In this document: in pieces, positions 6,265 to 9,823 of the stretch
Position numbering within the stretch: position 1 is the stretch's first letter
How the letters are laid out: each line of letters starts with the position of its first letter
Source of the DNA: an uncultured Campylobacter sp.
GTDB taxonomy: Bacteria > Campylobacterota > Campylobacteria > Campylobacterales > Campylobacteraceae
NCBI RefSeq assembly: GCF_937973075.1
Contig: NZ_CALBWL010000043.1
Coordinates: 1 to 9,823, forward strand
Length of the DNA: 9,823 bases
Reading direction: 5' to 3'
The notes under the pieces: model-generated
The model's input: only the letters and a program-made list of their open reading frames with translations
Databases searched by the model: none
What the model was told of the DNA's origin: nothing
Made by a program: the position numbers and the translations under genes

Positions 6265-6314
6265 GCGCGCCGGTAAAATTGCCTTTCAAGCTCTGGCAAA
6301 ACTACCGAGCGCGC
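6265..6314 (-). repeat. Two-part stem in the dnaK 3' untranslated region
   Basis: GCGCGC-CGGTA (6265-6275) pairs with TACCG-A-GCGCGC (6303-6314) with one bulged base. Inside it, TTGCC (6279-6283) pairs with GGCAA (6295-6299). Sixteen base pairs in all form a stable structure beginning 27 bases after the dnaK stop. No T tract follows on the - strand. It may protect the 3' end of the mRNA or be part of an atypical terminator. Confidence 0.6.
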
Positions 6315-6341
6315 GGCTATAAAATTTCACTTTGCGGCAGG

Positions 6342-8228
6342 TTACTCGACTTCGGCGTCGATGACGTCGTCGTCTTTTTTACCGCCGTTTGAGCCGGAGC
6401 TTTGCGATCCGCCTTGTGCACCCTGATTTGCGCTGGCAGCCTTGTATAGATCCTCGGCGACCTTGCTTAGGGCTTCTACTTTGGAGTTTATCGCTTCCTT
6501 GCTTGCGTTTTCATCCTTTAGCACGGCTTTTAGATCATTTAGCGCGCCTTCGATCTTAGCGCGTAGATCACCCGGTACCTTCTCGCCCATCTCGCTTAGG
6601 CTCTTTTCGGTTTGATGCGCGATACTATCGGCTTGGTTGCGCGCCTCGACGGTCTCTTTGCGCTTGTTATCTTCCTCTTTGTGAAGCTCGGCATCTTTTA
6701 CCATCTTATCGATCTCGGCATCGCTTAAACCGCTTGAGCCGGTGATGCGGATGTCGGTTGCCTTGCCGGTAGCCTTGTCTTTTGCCGAGACGGTTAAAAT
6801 TCCGTTCGCATCGATATTAAATTCCACCTCGATCTGAGGCACGCCGCGAGGAGCGGGCATGATGCCCTCAAGATTGAAATTTCCTAGCGATTTGTTGTCT
6901 TTCGCAAACTCGCGCTCGCCCTGCAAGACGTTGATCGTAACGGCGCTTTGATTATCCTCTGCAGTCGAGAAGGTTTGAGATTTTTTCGTAGGTATCGTAG
7001 TTCCCTTTTCGATGATCTTGGTCATCACGCCACCTAGGGTTTCGATGCCGAGGCTTAACGGAGTGACGTCGAGCAGTAGCACGTCTTTTACGTCGCCTTT
7101 GATGACCGCGCCTTGGATCGCTGCGCCGATTGCTACGACTTCATCAGGGTTTACGCTCTTGTTTAGCTCTTTGCCGAAAGCCTTTTTGACCTCCTCTTGC
7201 ACGAGTGGCACGCGCGTCGAGCCGCCTACCATGACGACTTCTTTGATGTCGTTCATGCTAAGACCTGCATCGCTTACGACCTTTTTAAGCGTACTTATGG
7301 TCTCATCTACCAAAGAATCGATCATGCTTTCAAATTTAGCTCTAGTGATGGTTTTCATCAGGTGCTTAGGACCCGTAGCGTCAGCAGTGATAAAAGGTAA
7401 ATTTACCGTCGTTTCCATCGCGCTGCTTAGCTCTTTTTTGGCGTTTTCCGCAGCCTCTTTTAGGCGTTGCATAGCCATGACATCGCCGCGCAAGTCGATG
7501 CCTGTTTCAGATTGAAATTCCGAGGTTAAAAAGTCGATCAGTTTGTTATCGAAATCATCGCCGCCCAAAAATGCATTACCGCCGGTAGCTAAAACTTCTA
7601 CGACGCTATCGCCGGTTTCTAGCACGGTTACGTCGAATGTACCACCACCTAGATCGTAAACGACGATCTTTTCAGATTCTTTTTTATCCAGTCCATACGC
7701 AAGTGCCGCTGCGGTCGGCTCGTTGATGATACGAAGCACGTTTAAGCCCGCGATTGTTCCTGCTTCTTTCGTCGCCTTTCTTTGGCTGTCGTTGAAATAT
7801 GCAGGCACGGTGATGACCGCATCGACAACCGGCTCGCCCAAAAACGCCTCAGCATCCTCTTTTAGCTTGATTAGCACCTTGGCTGAAATTTCTTGCGGTG
7901 TATAAATCTTGCCCGCGATCTCTACCGCGCACGCGCCATTTCGGTCTATGATCTTATACGGTAGGCGCTTTTTAGCCTCCTGCGCGTTTTTCTCATTCAT
8001 CATAAGACCCATGATGCGTTTGATCGAGTAGATCGTCTTTTCCGGGTTAGTGACTGCTTGGCGCTTGGCGCTGTCGCCTACTAAAACCTCGCCTTTATCG
8101 GTGAAAGCGACTACCGACGGAGTGGTGTTTTTGCCCTCTTTGTTCGGTATGATCTTGCTCTCGCCACGCTCGAATATGCTTACGCACGAGTTTGTTGTTC
8201 CTAGGTCAATGCCTATGACTTTTGCCAT
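6342..8228 (-). CDS. dnaK: Molecular chaperone DnaK (Hsp70)
   Basis: The 628-residue ATP-dependent chaperone binds exposed hydrophobic peptides in the cytoplasm and works with GrpE and a J-protein not present here. The nucleotide-binding domain (about 1-380) shows GIDLGTTNS (6-14), VPAYFNDSQR (141-150), NEPTAAALAYG (169-179), DLGGGTFDV (192-200) and VMVGGSTRVP (332-341). The interdomain linker VLLLDVTPLSLG (383-394) leads into the substrate-binding domain. The helical lid ends in a Gly/Ser/Gln-rich stretch and an acidic DDDVIDAEVE tail, usual for bacterial DnaK. Length and motifs are complete. AAAGGA six bases before the ATG supports the start. It is the last gene of the heat-shock operon, 44 bases after grpE. 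Confidence 0.99.
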   Translation of the reverse strand: MAKVIGIDLGTTNSCVSIFERGESKIIPNKEGKNTTPSVVAFTDKGEVLVGDSAKRQAVTNPEKTIYSIKRIMGLMMNEKNAQEAKKRLPYKIIDRNGACAVEIAGKIYTPQEISAKVLIKLKEDAEAFLGEPVVDAVITVPAYFNDSQRKATKEAGTIAGLNVLRIINEPTAAALAYGLDKKESEKIVVYDLGGGTFDVTVLETGDSVVEVLATGGNAFLGGDDFDNKLIDFLTSEFQSETGIDLRGDVMAMQRLKEAAENAKKELSSAMETTVNLPFITADATGPKHLMKTITRAKFESMIDSLVDETISTLKKVVSDAGLSMNDIKEVVMVGGSTRVPLVQEEVKKAFGKELNKSVNPDEVVAIGAAIQGAVIKGDVKDVLLLDVTPLSLGIETLGGVMTKIIEKGTTIPTKKSQTFSTAEDNQSAVTINVLQGEREFAKDNKSLGNFNLEGIMPAPRGVPQIEVEFNIDANGILTVSAKDKATGKATDIRITGSSGLSDAEIDKMVKDAELHKEEDNKRKETVEARNQADSIAHQTEKSLSEMGEKVPGDLRAKIEGALNDLKAVLKDENASKEAINSKVEALSKVAEDLYKAASANQGAQGGSQSSGSNGGKKDDDVIDAEVE

Positions 8229-8248
8229 TTGTTATCCTTTGTATTGAA

Positions 8249-8262
8249 TTTAAAATTTTAAA
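8249..8262. repeat. A/T-only palindrome between grpE and dnaK
   Basis: TTTAAAATTTTAAA is a perfect 14-bp palindrome in the 44-bp grpE-dnaK gap, upstream of the dnaK RBS. It overlaps RAATTY-type sequence. No function can be read from it. Confidence 0.5.
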
Positions 8263-8272
8263 ATTTGAGCGA

Positions 8273-8848
8273 TTATTTCGCCACTACTACCATAGCGGCG
8301 CGTAAAACGCGCTGCTTATACATATAGCCTTTTTGATATACTTGAACGATATCGCCTTTTTTAGCACCTTCGGCTTCAATCATCGAAATAGCGTTATGCA
8401 CGCTAGGATCAAATCCCGCATCCGTCGCTATCGGCACGATACCGTATTTTTCAAAAGTCTTTGTAAAAAGGCTTAGACATTGTTTTACGCCGACTTCGAT
8501 TTTATCCGCAAGCTCATTACCTTCCACATCAATTTTGGCGGCCTCCTCAAGCGCGTCGATTATCGGCAGCAGATCCTTCGCAAAGCTCTCGCTAGCGTAA
8601 GCAACAGCGCTATCTTTTTCTTTTTCCAAACGTTTTTTGAGATTTTCAAAATCCGCATTGGCGCGGTAAAATTTATCGGTGATCTCACTCAGCTCGTTTT
8701 GAAGCTTTTGTATCTGCGCGTCGGTATCATCGCATGTCTGCGCCTCTTGCGGCTCGCTCGCCTCTGACGCGCACTGTTCGCAAACCTCTTTTTCTTCACT
8801 ATCGCACACTGCATTTTTATCGCCGTGCTCTTTAAATTTATGGCTCAT
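8273..8848 (-). CDS. grpE: GrpE, nucleotide exchange factor for DnaK
   Basis: The 191-residue co-chaperone releases ADP from DnaK. After an acidic, probably disordered N-terminus (1-43), a long coiled-coil helix runs from about 44 to 95 (QKLQNELSEITDKFYRANAD and after). The C-terminal beta domain carries the family signature from GFDPSVHNAI (145-154) to VYQKGYMYKQRVLRAAMVVV (170-189). The N-terminus has four cysteines (C15, C23, C26, C39), with C23 and C26 as a CxxC pair, which is unusual for GrpE. The ATG at 8848 overlaps the hrcA stop as ATGA and has AAAGGAG four bases upstream, so translation is probably coupled. It acts in the cytoplasm and is transcribed with hrcA and dnaK. Confidence 0.98.
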   Translation of the reverse strand: MSHKFKEHGDKNAVCDSEEKEVCEQCASEASEPQEAQTCDDTDAQIQKLQNELSEITDKFYRANADFENLKKRLEKEKDSAVAYASESFAKDLLPIIDALEEAAKIDVEGNELADKIEVGVKQCLSLFTKTFEKYGIVPIATDAGFDPSVHNAISMIEAEGAKKGDIVQVYQKGYMYKQRVLRAAMVVVAK

Positions 8849-9633
8849 GCTACTCCTTTAGCGTAGTTAAAAAATTTCTCGTAATTCTCGTAAACGCTGC
8901 CTGCACAGATCATCGTAGCGTCCTCGCCTTCGAATTTTACGGGGCGTTTGATCCCCATAAATCCGTGCTCAAAGTAGGGCGCGAAGATCAAATTTTTAGT
9001 AAAATTTACGGCGATCGAGGGGTTGAGTAAAATTTTAAACCGCTCGTCTTTGAAAATTTTATACGCTACGACCTCGTTACAAAGAAATTCGATTTTAGAA
9101 TTTTTTAGCTCTTTAATTTTGGTGCTAAGCTCGCGCAGACCGATCTGCATCGAAGCTAGCTCCAAATCTCCGAGTGAAATTCCTATTAAATTTGATAGGA
9201 ATTTAAAAACTCTAAAATCGTATTTTAAGATAATCTCGTCTTTTCTAAATGCAAGAATTATAAAGCGATCATTGTGATTGATAACTTCGCTTAGGGCTTC
9301 ATTTTCGGCGTTGAAAATCATACAGTAAATTTCAAAATCCTCAAGCACCGCTTCTAGCTCGCGAGCATCGTCTATTTTTAACTCATCGTCGAAGCTAAGT
9401 CTAGCGCGCCAGTAATCCTGCATCGTCGCAACCGTCGGAATTCTACCACCACTTACATGAAGCTGCGTCAAAGCCCCCTCGTCGCTTAAGCGCTTAAAAT
9501 AAATTCGAATGCTAGACGCGGACATCGCTACGCCCATACGCTCACCCAGCTCGGAAGATCCGATCGGGGTGTTGCTATCGAGATAGGCGGAAATGATGGA
9601 TTCCAGGATCATATCGCGTTTATTCGTTTTCAC
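8845..9633 (-). CDS. hrcA: HrcA, heat-inducible transcription repressor
   Basis: The repressor binds CIRCE elements and controls chaperone operons. I choose the GTG at 9633, giving 262 residues (KTNKRDMILES and after), close to other Campylobacter HrcA proteins. The frame stays open upstream to an ATG at 9726, but that ATG lies upstream of the promoter and the extra 31 residues are unlike the family. Residues 1-67 are the winged helix domain, ending in SIRIYFKRLSDEGALTQLHV (41-60) and SGGRIPT (61-67). The rest (about 75-262) is the dimerization/GAF-like region, shorter than in Gram-positive HrcA. The start codon is two bases after the CIRCE, whose GAAAGAG part serves as a weak RBS eight bases from the GTG. 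First gene of the operon; the stop overlaps grpE. Confidence 0.93.
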   Translation of the reverse strand: MKTNKRDMILESIISAYLDSNTPIGSSELGERMGVAMSASSIRIYFKRLSDEGALTQLHVSGGRIPTVATMQDYWRARLSFDDELKIDDARELEAVLEDFEIYCMIFNAENEALSEVINHNDRFIILAFRKDEIILKYDFRVFKFLSNLIGISLGDLELASMQIGLRELSTKIKELKNSKIEFLCNEVVAYKIFKDERFKILLNPSIAVNFTKNLIFAPYFEHGFMGIKRPVKFEGEDATMICAGSVYENYEKFFNYAKGVA

Positions 9634-9635
9634 TT

Positions 9636-9662
9636 TTAGCACTCTTTCGGTAAGATTGCTAG
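9636..9662 (-). promoter_or_regulatory. CIRCE operator (HrcA binding site)
   Basis: On the + strand it reads TTAGCACTC-N9-GATTGCTAG. The first half matches the CIRCE consensus exactly; the second matches GAGTGCTAA at seven of nine positions, with the exact nine-base spacer. It starts one base after the -10 box, covers the expected transcription start and ends two bases before the GTG of hrcA. HrcA binding here would block its own operon. Confidence 0.9.
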
Positions 9663-9663
9663 T

Positions 9664-9693
9664 ATTATACAACATTGAGTGGTAGGATGTCAA
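9664..9693 (-). promoter_or_regulatory. hrcA-grpE-dnaK promoter with consensus -35 and -10
   Basis: On the - strand, TTGACA (9693-9688) and TATAAT (9669-9664) are both perfect and 18 bases apart. Transcription should begin near 9657 with a leader of about 24 bases. A full -35 is unusual in Campylobacter, where promoters mostly depend on the -10. Confidence 0.9.
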
Positions 9694-9694
9694 G
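9674..9694 (-). promoter_or_regulatory. HAIR-like operator (HspR binding site) over the -35
   Basis: On the + strand it reads ATTGAGT-N7-TGTCAAG, matching the HspR consensus CTTGAGT-N7-ACTCAAG at 11 of 14 positions with the right spacer. It covers the -35 box. A separate perfect half-site CTTGAGT lies at 9733-9739 with a poor partner (four of seven). HspR-HrcA double control of this operon is known in Helicobacter and Campylobacter. Confidence 0.6.
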
Positions 9695-9755
9695 GTTTTT
9701 ATATAAATTTTATAAAATTTTAGCAATCGGGTCTTGAGTTTGCTAAATTTTAGCT

Positions 9756-9823
9756 ATGATTTTTGAGGTGAGCGTATTTCTTGGAATTCTTGGAATTCTT
9801 GGAATTCTTGGAATTCTTGGAAT
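9756..9823 (+). CDS. Possible start of a gene running into the tandem repeat
   Basis: From the ATG at 9756 the frame is open to the window edge and reads MIFEVSVF followed by a Leu-Gly-Ile repeat, which would be strongly hydrophobic. There is no good RBS before this ATG. A GAGGTG at 9765-9770 could instead serve the TTG at 9781, which would give a Leu-Glu-Phe repeat. The repeat unit has no stop in any of six frames, so openness proves nothing. I do not recognise it. Confidence 0.15.
   Translation, partial: MIFEVSVFLGILGILGILGILG
9778..9823. repeat. 9-bp tandem repeat TTGGAATTC at the right edge
   Basis: Four full copies of TTGGAATTC (9781-9816) and seven bases of a fifth run to the last base with no mismatch; TTC at 9778-9780 is a partial copy on the left. 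Each copy holds a GAATTC. The array continues beyond the window, so its length is unknown. Perfect identity suggests recent expansion or an assembly break at a repeat. Confidence 0.95.

Larger units (their letters stand above)
5886..6341. other. Gene-free convergent gap with hairpins and RAATTY hexamers
   Basis: The gap separates the 3' ends of tupA and dnaK. Frames of 60-70 codons exist on both strands but have no RBS, no family resemblance and run through the hairpins. RAATTY occurs at 5908, 5930, 5996, 6033, 6065, 6120, 6148, 6165, 6230 and 6322. The left 300 bases are otherwise featureless; the right 150 bases hold three inverted repeats, listed separately. Confidence 0.65.

Noticed and set aside
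6098..6289. 63-codon basic open frame on the - strand downstream of dnaK
   Set aside because: It has a non-ATG start without RBS and runs through three stable hairpins, which explain the sequence better.
7012..7515. 167-codon open frame on the + strand within dnaK
   Set aside because: Antisense shadow of a highly conserved gene with no RBS; the same holds for the shorter frames opposite tupA, grpE, hrcA and the aminotransferase gene.
9733..9753. Second full HAIR site upstream of hrcA
   Set aside because: CTTGAGT is perfect but the partner matches only four of seven positions; recorded only as a half-site.

Overview
The window looks like chromosomal DNA of a Campylobacter, probably one of the higher-G+C oral species (C. 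gracilis, C. showae or C. rectus type). This rests on four things: the hrcA-grpE-dnaK order with a short (about 262 aa) HrcA, a tupA gene divergent from tupBC as I recall it in C. jejuni, TATAAT-type promoters with little -35, and protein sequences that read as Campylobacterota. The species is an inference.

Layout. Bases 1-1109 hold the 3' part of an A+T-rich ankyrin-repeat gene whose 5' end lies outside the window. A G+C-rich class V aminotransferase / cysteine-desulfurase-like gene follows on the + strand (1265-2590). It converges on the tungstate ABC transporter: tupC and tupB on the - strand (4227-2983 and 4922-4224, ATGA overlap) and tupA on the + strand (5000-5818). tupB and tupA are driven from a 77-bp divergent region that is itself a near-perfect inverted repeat. 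A strong intrinsic terminator follows tupA. The heat-shock operon hrcA-grpE-dnaK runs on the - strand (9633 to 6342). Its promoter has consensus -35 and -10 boxes, a HAIR-like (HspR) site over the -35 and a CIRCE (HrcA) site over the transcription start. The window ends inside a 9-bp tandem repeat (TTGGAATTC).

How the genes work together. TupA captures tungstate in the periplasm, TupB forms the channel and TupC supplies ATP hydrolysis, probably feeding tungsto- or molybdo-enzymes such as formate dehydrogenase. HrcA represses its own operon; GrpE is the nucleotide exchange factor for the chaperone DnaK.

Most unusual signal. The palindromic hexamer RAATTY (AAATTT, GAATTC, GAATTT, AAATTC) is strongly over-represented. 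There are 14 copies in the 392-bp gap 2591-2982 and 10 in the gap 5886-6341. Eleven copies sit in exact 15-bp register inside the tupC 5' end, where they encode a 12-unit xN[S/F]xx pentapeptide repeat. One copy is present in every unit of the 9-bp repeat at the right edge. RAATTY is the sequence methylated by CtsM and needed for DNA uptake in C. jejuni, so a link with transformation or methylation is a testable hypothesis, not a conclusion.
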